In this document: piece by piece, positions 1 through 11,234 of the stretch
Layout: each line of letters begins with the position of its first letter
Position numbering within the stretch: the first letter of the stretch is position 1
Assembly (NCBI GenBank): GCA_010909165.1
Contig: VJWM01000118.1
Location: 558,001 to 622,000 of the forward strand
Length of the DNA: 64,000 bases
DNA from: Anthoceros angustus
Lineage: Eukaryota; Streptophyta; Anthocerotopsida; Anthocerotales; Anthocerotaceae
Reading direction: 5' to 3'
The notes under the pieces: generated by a model
The model's database searches: none
Told to the model about the DNA's origin: nothing
What the model saw: only the letters and a program-made list of their open reading frames with translations
Program-made: the position numbers and the translations under genes

Positions 1-401
1 ATCTTCACAAGAGTGTAGCTCCCAAGTGCTAGGATCCTTCTTGACATGCTCACACTCAAGGCTCCCAAGGCCTTTAGGCTCCAAAGTTCTATCCTCACGA
101 GTGTAGCTCCCCATGCTAGGATCACAAGATGCTTCTCTACGGCTAGCCTCATCTCCTTTTATAGGGAGGCTTACAACATTTCCAAAGTAACTGCTTAAAG
201 CAGACTTTCTTCCTTAAGCCCTAAGCTAAGTCTTACCACCACTACTTACAACTTACTGACTAGATCCATGGCTGCATGCTAGACTTTCTTCCTTAAGCCC
301 TAAGCTAAGTCTTACCACCACTACTTACAACTTACTAACTAGATCCATTGCTGCATGCTAGACTTTCTTCCTTAAGCCCTAAGCTAAGTCTTACCACCAC
401 C
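1..401 (-). mobile_element. LTR fragment, Ty3/gypsy family, minus orientation
   Basis: The reverse complement of this stretch matches the LTR at about 60296-60570, including the 'ctcctataaaaggag' promoter block (TATA box at about 157-163 on the minus strand) and the 'gatcctagca...gggagctacactct' region. The window starts inside the LTR. Homology stops near 401, so the LTR is truncated or its U3 end has diverged. It contains a 79-bp tandem repeat at 202-401. The internal part of this element, if any, lies to the left of the window. Confidence 0.85.
202..401. repeat. 79-bp tandem repeat, about 2.5 copies
   Basis: Units start at 202, 281 and 360, each with 'agactttcttccttaagccc'; the last is partial. 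The unit is present once in the homologous LTR near 60300-60380, so the expansion is specific to this LTR copy. Confidence 0.9.
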
Positions 402-782
402 AATTTTTGTAACTATATGCATATATTAGACCTCGCATCATAAAAGTCTAGCTATGTCTTCCATTAACAAGTTTGTTTCTTATCTTTGTAATTCGTTTGA
501 TCAATCTCATTCAAGTTATTCTAATGAAAACCCTCACAAATAAAACTTTCTCATTTTGCGGTCTCACAATGAGCTAATTATCAAATAAGCCACATACATG
601 AGAATGCAAAACTAATTAAACTAACGGTTGTTTTGATGTACGTGAATTTTTAGCATGTATTTCTAGTGTGGAAGTGTTAGTGAAAAGAGGTGCATCTAAG
701 TAACAGCCTAGAGAAAGATGATAGGTTTATACTACAGTAATTTGTCCACTGTGTTTATCTACAGGATGCATGACGACTTGTA

Positions 783-914
783 CAATTATGATATAGAACT
801 ATTCAACAAATAAATAACATGTTAGTTTTGTCCTTGCTAAAAAAAGGCCAATTATGATATAGAACTATTCAACAAATAAATAACATGTTAGTTTTGTCCT
901 TGCTAAAAAAGGCA
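783..914. repeat. 66-bp tandem duplication
   Basis: The block beginning 'caattatgatatagaactat' starts at 783 and again at 849, almost identical through the A-run that ends each copy. Confidence 0.9.
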
Positions 915-1014
915 ACAATGTTCTGCATAAAGTATGTAAAATAGTTGGTGAAACCTGTGTACATAAAATAGCTCGTGCACCCAAGACCTTCAAAATCTTC
1001 GGCACCACGACCCA

Positions 1015-1075
1015 TGAAGAAGAAGAAGAATTTTATTTAAGTCCGCTAAGGACGGATTTCCATCATGGGACTGAA
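1015..1075 (-). repeat. TTC-tailed retroposon-like repeat, 3' fragment
   Basis: Reverse complement of the end segment shared with 38340-38402, 40018-40078 and 40268-40345: 'agtcccatga..ggaaatccgtcctta' followed by 'gacttaaataaaattcttc' and a run of TTC units. Only the last ~60 bp is present here. Confidence 0.7.
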
Positions 1076-1532
1076 ATATGATAACTGCATCCATGGAAGA
1101 TGGATTTATCCCATCTTTTTGTAGTCATTAAAGCATCTATTAATTATTCTTTACATACTATTCAAGTCTTTAGAAGATGATATTATAAGGAAAAAATAAT
1201 TATTTACTTTCTCGAGATTTATGCATATTCTCACATTTTTCATGTGTTCACATATTCTTTGCAATTTTCACAAAAGTTTATATGTTCTTATGCCTACACA
1301 TGTGATTAGTGCATCTTTTTAAAAATTAATTGTTTCTTATTTCCATGGGTTTATTTGGTGTATTCAAATGCGGGTTAGTACATATGTTCACAACAAAGAA
1401 CTATGAGGTTCTTATAATGCATTATGTAAAACACACATACATAAGGACTATGAGATTTGAGTTCTCATTTGCATGTACTTATCCGTCACTGGTTGTAGGA
1501 TACTTGTCTTCTGATAATTTGGGGAGCTCAAA

Positions 1533-1964
1533 ATGAATTCATCCTATTTTGTTATCAAAATCAAAGTGCCAGTATTTGTTGGTTTGGTTTTGCTGTCGTA
1601 CTCTTGTCCCACGACCGCAGCAAGATTAGACTTTCCAAGTTCAACTTCTATGTTTTTGTCATCCCTTAAGCCACAACAATCACCTCAAGTCCTTGCACAG
1701 GAAGTTCCGCAATGTCCTTGCACTCAAGTTGCTGACCCTCGAAGCAACACATGCCCCCCTAAGAAAATCTTTGTATGCCTTTGTTACCTTACCATTGGAT
1801 CTAAAGAACAATACGGCATTTGCACAAGACCACTTGATATGATATACCCGAAATGTTATCAATCTTCATTTCCAATATGGCCTGATGCACCGTGGGCACA
1901 ATGGAACATACTTTGTAGATGTCCACTTCAATGTGCAATATGTAAGGCAGAACTTAGAAATTAA
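1533..1964 (+). CDS. Hypothetical small secreted cysteine-rich protein
   Basis: An ORF of 143 codons. The N-terminus has a hydrophobic core (residues ~8-24) ending before 'TTAA', as expected for a secretory signal peptide. The predicted mature part has 11 cysteines, some in CxC or CxxxC spacing (QCPC, VCLC, LCRCPLQCAIC), and several prolines. I recognise no family. Cysteine spacing and the signal peptide suggest an apoplastic peptide, but the ORF sits alone in AT-rich DNA and may be part of a spliced gene or chance. No neighbouring gene supports a role. Confidence 0.35.
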   Translation: MNSSYFVIKIKVPVFVGLVLLSYSCPTTAARLDFPSSTSMFLSSLKPQQSPQVLAQEVPQCPCTQVADPRSNTCPPKKIFVCLCYLTIGSKEQYGICTRPLDMIYPKCYQSSFPIWPDAPWAQWNILCRCPLQCAICKAELRN

Positions 1965-2415
1965 AATAGACTTTGGTCACAAGTCTTGTTGTTCTTTCGT
2001 ATTGAGAATATCGATTCATAATTCATCTTATATAAATAGATCCTTAAAGATAGATTTAAGTATAAATTTTATCTATATATCTGAGCTATATATTGTGCAG
2101 GTGTGAAGATGGTCTTGCCTTACTCTTTATCACTCTACTATTTTGGCACTAGATCTCTTTGTTATGAAGGAAGCATCATTGGACAAATAGGAGACACAAA
2201 AGTATTCAATTTGGGTTAAGACTAAGTTTCAGACTGGGTGCTTACACAATTTTGTAGGTTGAGCCAGTTTCACAGATTTTTGGAGTTTATGATTTTTGCA
2301 TCTTCAAAATCTAGCGAATTTAGCAAGTATGCTGTGATGTCCAAAATAAGATCTTTGTTTGAATATTTCATTCAGATATTAGATTACTCCAGTGGCCTGC
2401 TGATTTCTCTACGCC
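1965..2415. other. AT-rich intergenic stretch, no gene seen
   Basis: No convincing ORF, RNA gene or known repeat was found between the small secreted ORF and the 63-bp repeat. Confidence 0.5.
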
Positions 2416-2600
2416 TTTCTTTGTGTCTGGCCTCTCCCAAAGCTCCCCTTACATTTGACAGGAATGCAGGGATACCCCTTTCGTTGTGTCTGCCCTCTCC
2501 CAAAGCTTCCCTTACATTTGGCAGGAATGCAGGGATACCCCTTTCGTTGTGTCTGCCCTCTCCCAAAGCTTCCCTTACATTTGGCAGGAATGCAAGGCCA
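2416..2600. repeat. 63-bp tandem repeat, three copies
   Basis: Units start at 2416, 2479 and 2542, with the shared core 'cctctcccaaagct.cccttacatttg'. The period is a multiple of three, so it yields repetitive ORFs on both strands that are not otherwise supported as genes. It lies just downstream of the first GST gene. Confidence 0.9.
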
Positions 2601-2696
2601 CCTCCTCAGGTGAGATGTGCAAAAGAACTCCAATAACGAATTGGGTATGCATTCCATTCACTCCCGAGTAGCTAATCCTAGTGCTTTCAAAAACGC

Positions 2697-3557
2697 CTAC
2701 TGGTCTGTTTTGGGCAACAGCGCATTGGCCAGTTCCACATACTTCTTACAGGAGGGCCTAGCACTGAGATCCTCCCACCAAGCGTACACATGCTTCCGGC
2801 TCTTGAAGATCTCGACACCCTCAGGATATGTGCGGAGCAGCCAAAGGGTGGGCCCGAAGTGCGATAAATCAGCGAGGGAAATGCCGTCACCAGCAAGATA
2901 TTTGTGTTTGGATAGCTGAGCTTCGTAGACATCCAACACCGCCTCCAGCTTCTTTACGTTCTCTTGAACCTTAGCCTCGTCTCCTGGCCTGCCCAAGAGC
3001 CCCAGGGGATAGAATTTCTCCGACACAATGCCCCGAGTGCAAGTGCTGTAGTTATGCTGCAGCACATCCAGCCACTGGTTCACCTGGCTTCTAGCCCTCA
3101 GATCCTTAGGGTAGAGCTCAGTTCCCTGCCCAGCAAACTTGTCTGCGATGTAGGACGAGATGGCACGAGACTCTGCAAGCATCGACCAGCAGAGCATGCT
3201 CAGAGGGTCAGACAATCAGACCACGTATGCAAAATTGTACTACCGAAGAAGGAACATGACACTCACCGAAGAGACTGTAGTCTCCGTCTTTGATATATGG
3301 CATTTGTCCGAAGGGCTGCAAGCCAGAAAATTCAATCGTGAAGTGAACACATTTCGGTAGCAGCCAGTCGCCTGTTCTGGTCATGCAAACCCGGAAATGC
3401 AAAGACTGACCTGCATTTGCAGATGGACTGGCTGCTTGTGGGCACGAGAAGGAATGTCCACAGTGACAAACTCGAATTCTGCATCCTTCTCCCACAGGCT
3501 GATGAGAACAATGCCCGTGAAGGGAGATGGGCCGAAACCGAACAGCTCGATCGTCAT
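2697..3557 (-). CDS. Phi-class glutathione S-transferase 1
   Basis: Three exons on the minus strand: 3411-3557, 3267-3315 and 2697-3172 (147, 49 and 476 bp). They encode 223 aa, the usual GST length, with the intron positions typical of phi-class GSTs. The N-terminal thioredoxin-fold domain carries Ser11 in GPSPFTG, at the catalytic-serine position, and the cis-Pro region PFGQMPYIKDGD. The E-S-R-A-I segment spans the exon 2/3 junction. The C-terminal alpha domain includes the 'LGRPGDEAKVQE' region and KYLAGDGISLADLSH, an N-capping-box motif. Predicted role: cytosolic glutathione conjugation or peroxide reduction. GST 2 follows in the same orientation, so they arose by tandem duplication. The start is the first ATG with phi-GST homology (MTIEL). 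No separate peptide precedes it. Confidence 0.93.
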
Positions 3558-3825
3558 GGCCTGAAAGTGCTTGGCGCCGAGGGCTGCAGGAGAGAGAGCT
3601 GATGGCCGATATAAGAGGGCAGGATCGGGCTTCGTTTATACCGTCGGCAGACGAGTAGGAAAGCGCCAGGGAAAGCAGGAAGAAGCTGTACCGGAAGCAG
3701 CTCAAGCTTCAGGATTTGATTATCTCACATACCAGACGAATTTATGGGCTTTCATGTTTGGAGGCTATGCGGTCCCATTCCCGCAGCTTCCACGTCACAG
3801 CTTGCGGCATTGCTTGGTCTAGACT

Positions 3826-4663
3826 CTAGTGCTTGATCTTAGGGTAGGAGGGTCCAGCCAGCTCCCAGTACTTTTGAGCGGAGCTACGACTGGTGATGTC
3901 TTCCCACCATGCCTGCACATGCTTCCGGCTGCTGAAGCTCAGGGCCAGCTCAGGGGCAATGTTTCTCAGCCAGAATGTGGAGGCGATGTGGGCGATGTCT
4001 GCCAGGGAGAAGAAGTCGCCGGCAAGGTACTTGTGCTTGGATAGTTGGGCTTCGTAAATGTCCAGCACTTCGTCCAGCTTCTTGAGGTTCTCTTGAGCTT
4101 TAGCCTCGTCTCCTGGCCTGCCCCAGAACCTGGGAGCGTAGAACTTCTCCAATGCGATGTTGAACCCGAATGTGCTGTAGCTGTGGGATTCCACTTCCAT
4201 CCACTGGTTCACAGCGCCCCTAGCCTTCGGGTCTTGGGGGTAAACGTCGGTTCCTTGTTCTGCAAACCTGTCTGCAATGTACCTAACAATGGCACGAGAC
4301 TCTGCCCAAGCATCACACAAGAACCATGTCAACTGAGTTTAATTGCAGTAAGCCTCGCCCACATGGATCACACTCACCGAACAGCTCCAAGTCTCCGTCT
4401 TCGATGTAGGGAACCTTTCCGAAGGGCTGGCAGGCAGATGAAGATGTAGATTAGGTCAGGAAACAGGATCTGCAAGGCCCACAAAGGGGGTGAGATGGAG
4501 CAAAAGTGTACGGTACCTGCTTGGCCAGATGAGGCAGCTGCTTGTGGGCCCCCGCGGCCATGTCGACAGGCACCACCTCGAAGGCTGCATCCTTCTCCCA
4601 CAGAGTGATGAGAACAGTGCCGGTGAAGGTGGACACAGGGACGCCGTGCACCTTGATCACCAT
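3826..4663 (-). CDS. Phi-class glutathione S-transferase 2
   Basis: Exons at 4517-4663, 4378-4426 and 3826-4301 (147, 49 and 476 bp) give 223 aa, with exactly the exon lengths of GST 1. The N-terminus MVIKVHGVPVSTFTG places the catalytic Ser at residue 11. PFGKVPYIEDGDLELF forms the glutathione-binding loop, and ESRAIVRYIADRF and KYLAGDFFSLADIAH are standard family motifs. It is clearly a tandem paralogue of GST 1, about 270 bp upstream of that gene's ATG, but much divergence in the C-terminal substrate pocket (for example LRNIAPELALSF versus LRTYPEGVEIF) suggests different substrates. Likely cytosolic. Substrate cannot be read from the sequence. Confidence 0.93.
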
Positions 4664-5405
4664 GGTGTAGAAGGTCTGCAGCCGCTGCACCGAAGGGACT
4701 AACAGACTGGAAGAGAAACAATGCCCAACTTCATCTGCTGGAACTTCAGGTTTAAGTAGAACGCTGGATCTCCTAGCAGCGGCGATCCTGCCTGGCTCTC
4801 CGATCGAGACTGGAGCAAGGTTAATGCTCCTCATCAGACTTTAATGGGCACGGCCAGCCAAATAATGGACCCTGTTCAAGATGAAATTCCATGGCGATGG
4901 AAAGACTGTCTAGCTGCGGTTTTGCTGAAGCGGCTCTCGTCTGCTCGAGATCCTCGTCTCATGTCACGCAGTCGAAATTCGGAACAATCCATGTGAGAAA
5001 CGGGGTTTCAACTGTGGGGGCATCTCGTGGGGCAGAATATGCTGACAAGCTGGAGCTTGTGGCTCACAGTAGCCCGGCAAGTTCAGGTACTACGGATGCA
5101 TTGAAGGGAGAGACGCATCGGCCCCTCAGCGGGTTTGGCCCAACTGAGAGGACGACAGCTCCCTCACATTCGGACCGGGTTAAGGGACACACACACTGCC
5201 AGCATCGATAGGAGTGTAATTGGAGATGGGCAATCTGCCCAAAGCCGCTCCTCAAGTGGTCACACTGTCTAACGTGCCTACAAACTGAACAATCCTGCAG
5301 CACCACCCCACACAGAACAATCAGTTCACTGAGGATGATCCAAGTTGAAGCTCTCATCGGTCCGAGAAGAGGTGGAATACAGACCAGCTGATTAGTCGCT
5401 GCTCT
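4664..5405. other. Intergenic, upstream of GST 2 and downstream of LIL3
   Basis: No gene supported. It should contain the GST 2 promoter (next to 4663) and the LIL3 3' UTR. ORFs here lack codon structure or homology. Confidence 0.5.
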
Positions 5406-6542
5406 TCACTTCTGCTCTGTTTTCTCCTTGTCATCCTTCCATGTAGCCTGCCATTGATTGTCGTAGAAGGTCCACTCTTTTGCTAGGCTCTTGAGCTTGG
5501 ATACATCGTCGGTCTTTCGGATGAAGAGAACACCGAGAATGGTGAGCAGCAGCAGAAGCTTTCCCAGAAAGCTGCTCTGTTGGTCCACGAGCCCGACACC
5601 ACTCAAGCTGTCCACGATGAAAGCCGAGGCATAACCCACCATAGCAGCTCGACCTGCAGACAAAAGTCCATATCCACACACAACAGCACCGCATCACCAC
5701 TTGCCCACACATACCAAAACACCTCAACACAACATAACACAACACACGCAAAAAGAAGCCTCCATCCTGCATTCCTCGGCATACCATTCAGCAACTCCGC
5801 CTCCGGAAGGTGAAATCTCTTCACCCACGCCCACCAGGGCACGACCGAGGTCTCGAACACCACAGGCTCGTCGTTGCTGGAGGCCTCGGGGTTATCCTCA
5901 AGCCACTTCCTCCTCAGAACCTCTGTAGAAAAAACCCAACACCAGGCCTGTCACTCCAGCTCCTGCATGCAAGCCAAGCACCAGGACCCACCAAATCCAA
6001 CACCGCATTCTCCATCCCACCCAATCCAACAACCCACCGGCATCAATCACGGCATCCCAATCCGTCTTCCCGTTCTTGGTGAACTGCACCAAGTCCCAGG
6101 TCCCGCTGCGCCAGCGGGGATCCTCAAACTTGTCCCCGCCCACCACGCCCGTCTTGATCCCCAGCGCGGCGGGGCCGGGATCCTTGCCCTCGGCCCCGGC
6201 CCCGGACAGCGTGCCGCCCTTCTGAAGCGGGCCTGACTTCCGCGGGCTCTCCACCAGGGGCGTGTCGGGCTGCTCCGGCAGCGCCGCCACCTCCGCCACC
6301 ACGGAGTCACTCCCGGGGCCCGCCAAGCTCCCCACCGCCTCCTCCTCGTCCACGGCGCGCACCACCAGCCTGCTCCACCTGCCCTGCCTCTGCCCGCTCT
6401 GCAGCGCCGCCCCCCATGGCCCCTGCAGCTGCAGCTGAAGCTGCACCTGGCTCTGCTGCTGCTGCTGCTTCTGCCCGGCCGACGCACAGGGCAAAGCGAA
6501 GCCCGCCAACGGCCTCACCAGCGACGACGCCATGCTCGCCAT
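5406..6542 (-). CDS. LIL3: LIL3-type light-harvesting-like protein, chloroplastic
   Basis: Three exons (6038-6542, 5785-5922, 5406-5653) give 296 aa. The Ser/Ala/Gln-rich N-terminus (~60 residues) looks like a chloroplast transit peptide. The conserved core includes [59 protein letters not shown] (the LHC-like helix 1 motif) and a second hydrophobic helix [17 protein letters not shown], ending DNQWQATWK. In Arabidopsis, LIL3 is a thylakoid protein that anchors geranylgeranyl reductase and protochlorophyllide oxidoreductase for chlorophyll and tocopherol synthesis. That role is inferred here by family. MASMASS gives two possible ATGs (6542 or 6533); the first is used. A glutamine run lies in the transit region. 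Promoter DNA lies at 6543-7000. Confidence 0.94.
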
Positions 6543-7396
6543 CCCGCACCAGTCACTCTCCTGCTCCACAGCCCACCACGATTCAACCCAAAATGCCAAC
6601 CGCCCACCTCCCGAATTCCCTCTCCCGCACAATGCAGGCAGCAAGGGAAGCAAAACCCAACAAAACCGAACAAAGCCCAGCAAAACCGAGCACACCCGGC
6701 CGGGGCCCAGACAAAAATGCAGCTGAATGCGGAGCGGAGAAGGAGGCTGCGGACGGCAGCAGAATGCGAGAAAAAAAACGCGGAAAATTAGAGCGCAACA
6801 GGACGGGACAGGGCGAGCGGCTGTGTGTGGTTGGGGGATTCGCTCACCTGGAGAGGAGAGGCCTGAATGACACCGCGGCGGGCGAGCTTCGAGACCTGGA
6901 AGATGGAGGGAGCGGAGCTCAGGATAGAGAAGATCCTGCAACGGTGATCTCGGAAGCCCTTCGCCTTCCGCCCTTGCCAAGGGCGGGTTTCGCCAAATCT
7001 CGCCAACCCGAGGGTCGATTAGCTCGCAAACCCTGCATCGCGCCCTTGACAAGGGCTCGGTGGAGTCGATGCCGGGTAACCCAACCCCCGGTTACCGCGG
7101 CCCAGGTGGCGCCTTCGGGCGCCGCGTGTCGAGCGCCGGGGCCTCACAATATCCTCATTTTTCCAGGGATTAACTCGGTGGGGGTACGTATCGTGGTTCC
7201 GTTGCCGGCCCGGCCCAGTCCGTCGTTGCTGCGCTCGCTGGCCAGGACGCCATGGCCGGAAGCGAGGAAGCGAGGAAGGGAGCACCCGATCAGAGGCAAG
7301 AACGCTGGGAGATGCTCGATGAGAGTCCAAATTGCGACGATTCACGATGTTCTGCCGTGAGAAGGACACTGAAAAGCTAGCCAGCGCTGCTGAAAT
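6543..7396. other. GC-rich upstream region of LIL3
   Basis: Long overlapping ORFs on both strands here reflect GC-rich composition. No domain is recognisable. It probably includes the LIL3 promoter and 5' UTR. Confidence 0.5.
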
Positions 7397-7591
7397 TCAC
7401 ACTCTCCCTTGTGCAATTCTTGAGAAGAGGGATCGGGAGAGAGCCTGATCTAGTCGTAGCAACAGTTGTCGGAGGAGACAGACTTCCAGCTGAAGCTTCT
7501 CCAAGGATTGCAGACTCGACTCTCGAAAACAGCAAGGGAAGCGAGCCGGGATGTACAACATGGGATGCGGGACCAAATCCAACAGATTCAA
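7397..7591 (-). pseudogene. Truncated duplicate of the small gene at 7645-7971
   Basis: The stretch around 7405-7510 aligns with 7905-8010: 'cttgtgcaattcttgagaagagggatcgggagaga' matches 'cttgcgctgttcttgaaaagatggagcgggccaga'. Translated, RSLFSRIAQGR matches RSIFSRTAQGK. Only the N-terminal targeting-like region is duplicated; the rest does not continue. Confidence 0.5.
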
Positions 7592-7644
7592 TTACAGTAC
7601 GTAAAGATGATCAAGCCAAGAAGCCACAGACTGATAGTGCCGAT

Positions 7645-7971
7645 TCAATCGGAAATGGTGCCGTCGGACGGAGATGGAGCTGCGGAATCTTCTGCCTTCG
7701 CGGCCCGCTGGGAGTTGGAAGCCTCCGGGCAGTAATTCGCGAGGCTGTCACTGCGCTTGTGGATTTCCTCCCAGACCAACTGGTCCTCCAACAACACGCG
7801 GCTGACATAGTCTTGCATATCTTCTGTGGTTGGCGAGCTCCCATGCATCCCCTCCCACGATTGATGGTAGACAAAGATCGGTGGCGCCGGCGAATTGTGC
7901 ACTCCACGCTTCCCTTGCGCTGTTCTTGAAAAGATGGAGCGGGCCAGAAGAGCTGCTCTCGTCATAGTCAT
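7645..7971 (-). CDS. Hypothetical protein, possibly mitochondrial
   Basis: ORF of 108 aa. The N-terminus (MTMTRAALLARSIFSRTAQGKRG) is rich in Arg, Ala and Ser and lacks acidic residues, like a mitochondrial presequence. The rest is acidic: SPTTEDMQDYVSRVLLEDQLVWEEIHKRSDSL, then a Ser/Ala/Pro tail. No family is recognised. A partial duplicate of its 5' end lies at 7397-7591, which argues that it was once transcribed or copied as a gene unit. It is collinear with the O-fucosyltransferase upstream, but its separate start suggests a distinct gene. A further exon cannot be excluded. Confidence 0.45.
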   Translation of the reverse strand: MTMTRAALLARSIFSRTAQGKRGVHNSPAPPIFVYHQSWEGMHGSSPTTEDMQDYVSRVLLEDQLVWEEIHKRSDSLANYCPEASNSQRAAKAEDSAAPSPSDGTISD

Positions 7972-8338
7972 GGTTGTAGGAGCGGACAGAATTCCAGCTC
8001 AAGCTTCTTCACGCGCCGGTGTGAGCTCACTTAGGTCGCTAACAGGATTGCGCCGCTCCAAGACGTTGTTAGCGGACATCAGCATCTGTCTCCTGAGAAT
8101 TCCAACCCTGCAAACAAACTGCGTTATCAAAAGGGGAGCACTACACTACATATACACACCTTCTACGACTCCTCCGAGATCCGAATTGGTAAAACTCCTC
8201 CGAGATCGAGACATCTGAAGGCAGATTAGAGAAGCTCCAAAAGCAGATTGAAACGCCTCAAGCCAGAACTGTCTCGTCGGCAAGGAGGAGTAGAGAGAAC
8301 AAGCAAGCTCTGTCGCCCAAACCGTAACGGTCAGTGTC

Positions 8339-10927
8339 TCACGAAGGACCGGCACCCACCTCTTTCCTCGTGATCTGCTTTTTCCTGCACATGCAGTCCG
8401 GTGCCGGCCACGTGTAGATGGATCCACCTGGCTCCCGTAATTCTTGCGCTTTTAAATCGTTGTCTCTTCTGATTTTCTGCATTGCAGAGGAGAATTCCTC
8501 CCATCTGCAATTCAAGAACAAGCATAGGTTAGTTCGTGGAGGGCAGGGAGGTGCAGGTGAGGACGGTATGCAAGGAGAGTGATTAGTAGTACCCTATGTT
8601 GGGATTGTCCATGAGGAGTGCCATCTTCCGCTTGGCAGGTCTGATTGTTTTGGAGTGACCACCGTTGAGGAAGCGTCGATGTCCGATCAGGAATGAGACA
8701 AAGTTGCCCCCATGAGAAGCCACGAAAACCTCACTCTGTAGACAGACTGTGTAGTCCAGGGCTGCCATTCTGGAAGAGTAGTCCTGCAATTCTCCATGGC
8801 AACTCCAGTCAGAATCTCAGCTTACGGTCAAGCTAAACCGTGGTCTGTTTACTGTGAAGGACAAGAGGCCCACCTTGAAAGGCTCTAGTTCCTCTGGGGT
8901 AACCAATGTCTCTTTGGTTACAAGACCAGGGAACATCTTCTTAAGGGGCCCAAGGAATTTCTCCTCCTCGTAGATCTTTCCCGCAGCTATGTATATTGGG
9001 GTGTCAGGGCCGAATCCCATCCCTCTTAATTCCAAGCCCACCTGATAACCTTGCGTGTCAATCTCTCAGAGGTCTGATGAAACTTGAGACACCATGCATA
9101 GTCATCTAGAAACCCCCCAACAGCAGAGGTAATACCAACCTCTACAGGCGATAGAGGGCACTTGCCATCCTTTCTGAGCACGTCAGCGCCCGGGAGTCGT
9201 TTTCTGTTGAACTTCATTTTCCAGGATGCCTCCCTTGCTTCATCCATCTCCTCCTTCTCTGCTTGGCTTCCTGTGTACTCGCAACGTGAGAAGGCAACAA
9301 TGTCCTACACAAAGGTTTCCGAGGGGGACAAGTAAGTTGCAAGTATTTGTCTCTAACAAAAGAATTACCATAGATGATAACAAACCAGCAGACGACAAAC
9401 TCACCTTTTCAAATCGCAGGTGAACAGATACATAATTCCCACCAGTAGAGGAACTTCTCTCTCGCATCCTATCAACGAGCTTTTGTCCAAGAGAGGAAAT
9501 GGGTTTGGTGAAACGCAGAGCCTCAATATTTGTCCTACATCTTAGCCGCTGTATGCTGGCTGGGATGCCATCATAAGATAGTCGGTTTGCAAAGGGAGAG
9601 ATTTCCAGCACACTGCAAGCATACACCCGATGAGCAAACTAGCAAAATGAACAAGCTGGAATCAGCGTTGGGAAAAAGCTTTCTGTCTGAGGTTACGAGA
9701 CAGATTACCCAAAGAATCGCAGCCGAGGGAGAACTTTCTCCAAGTAGAAACTCGGGGAAGCAAATGCTGTAACCTTAATGTTATCAACGTTGCTGATATT
9801 CTCCTCCAGCTGGTCCATCAACCTATCTGGCAATTCTTTCACGATAGTCACATCCTTTGCAAGTGTACGCAAGAAATGTTCCTCATCATAAATATCACCA
9901 AATTCACTGCAGCAAAGGTGAACCACGATCTCTTAGCAGACGTTTGGGCAGACCAGCAAGTTCAAGACGTGAAAGGAGAAGACGCTTGTTCACACCTTGT
10001 GTCCTGCCAGACGGAGTTCACTTGGAACCGAGGAATCACAAGAGTGGCATTCAGAAGACGAGCTACGGCCACAGCATTACAGATCTGAACAACATAGGTG
10101 AGGACGACAAATCAGCTCCCTCCCTCCTTGTCCTTACTCGTAGGGACACAACACACTGACCAAGCAACAAGGATCTTACAGATGCACGCTGCTGGTTGAG
10201 ACCACCATTTGCCTCAACTATCAAATAGCCGGTGGACTCGGGCAACCCTGACAGAAGCAACATTCCTCATCAGCTCCATCTGTCAAAACTTCCCTGGAGA
10301 AGCTCATGAGCAAAATCACTAGGTTCCAGCAAATGACCCACCTCCATCGGACAGCTGCCGATCAAAACAAGACTCCCACTCTCCTGTTCTCTTCAAGTGC
10401 TCCCAAGCTGGCAAAAGAGGAAACCCTGCCGTCTTGACAGATTCGAGGAACCGAGATCAACATCCTGGAACCAACACGCTTGCACAAATACTTCAGTTCG
10501 ATTCAGGAATTCGCAGTACCTTATTCCCAACCCTGGTGGCCTCAGCTTCCATGGCAGGCCACATACGATCGAAAAATTCCTGGCTGTGGTAGGTGAAACC
10601 GGGAGGAGGAGATCTCGGAGTTTGTACGTTCAATTGGTGCCAAAACGTTGATCCGGATTCCGGATGCCAGTGAGAAGCAGGAAGCTCTAGCCATAGATGT
10701 CCGCAGAAGAACACGAAACACAGCAACGCTACCAGGACCGTCAGCAGGAACAAATTTCGTCCGGTGCAAGCTCGACCAGGGGCAATGTAGGAGAGGACCC
10801 ATCTTAATCGGCTCCTCAAATCGGCACCCACTTGTACTGATCCTTCAAACTGGCTGAACCGGCTCTGCCCATGGCGATGAAGCTTCCTGGCACGGTGGAC
10901 CTCTTGGGGCCCCTGGCTGTTCTGCAT
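8339..10927 (-). CDS. Plant GDP-fucose protein O-fucosyltransferase family protein
   Basis: Ten exons reconstructed in frame: 10567-10927, 10342-10407, 10180-10247, 9996-10084, 9709-9906, 9405-9612, 9140-9304, 8874-9041, 8593-8783, 8339-8504 (559 aa). The N-terminus has one hydrophobic segment ([17 protein letters not shown]), fitting a type II Golgi protein. Catalytic-domain motifs in order: [78 protein letters not shown], the [16 protein letters not shown] region, [46 protein letters not shown] and CPDCMCRK-like APDCMCRKK at the end. The family acts on cell-wall or glycoprotein substrates; the acceptor is unknown. The start is uncertain: ATG 10927 is used, 11008 is also in frame. Confidence 0.9.
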
Positions 10928-11234
10928 TACCAATAGCCCTTCATCCCTAAGCGCTCTACCATCGTCAGATCTGTGCTCTTCTGGGTAACAGCGCTTCCTC
11001 AACACCAACGAGACAGATGGACATGCCAGGACCCATTACTTGCATATGTAGATTTCATGTGAGGAGGTTACCGAAATGGGAGTCACATCTAACCGAAATG
11101 AGACGAATCTGCTCACCAGCTTATAAAGATTAACTCAGAATAGTTCACATCCCGACTTCTCTGATGCTCTATGTACATGTAACATGGGCGGGAACCAAGA
11201 CCACAAAATTCTGGCACCCAGGCTAAGAATCTTC

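Larger units (their letters stand above)
402..1532. other. AT-rich intergenic stretch
   Basis: No gene can be supported. It contains a 66-bp direct duplication (783-914) and a short minus-strand copy of the TTC-tailed repeat (about 1015-1075). Confidence 0.6.

Noticed and set aside
2384-2657. Repetitive ORFs over the 63-bp repeat
   Set aside because: They arise because the repeat period is a multiple of three; no start context or homology.
6416-7369. 314-aa plus-strand ORF and minus partners opposite LIL3 5' region
   Set aside because: Plus-strand ORF is the antisense shadow of LIL3 exon 1 and its GC-rich leader.
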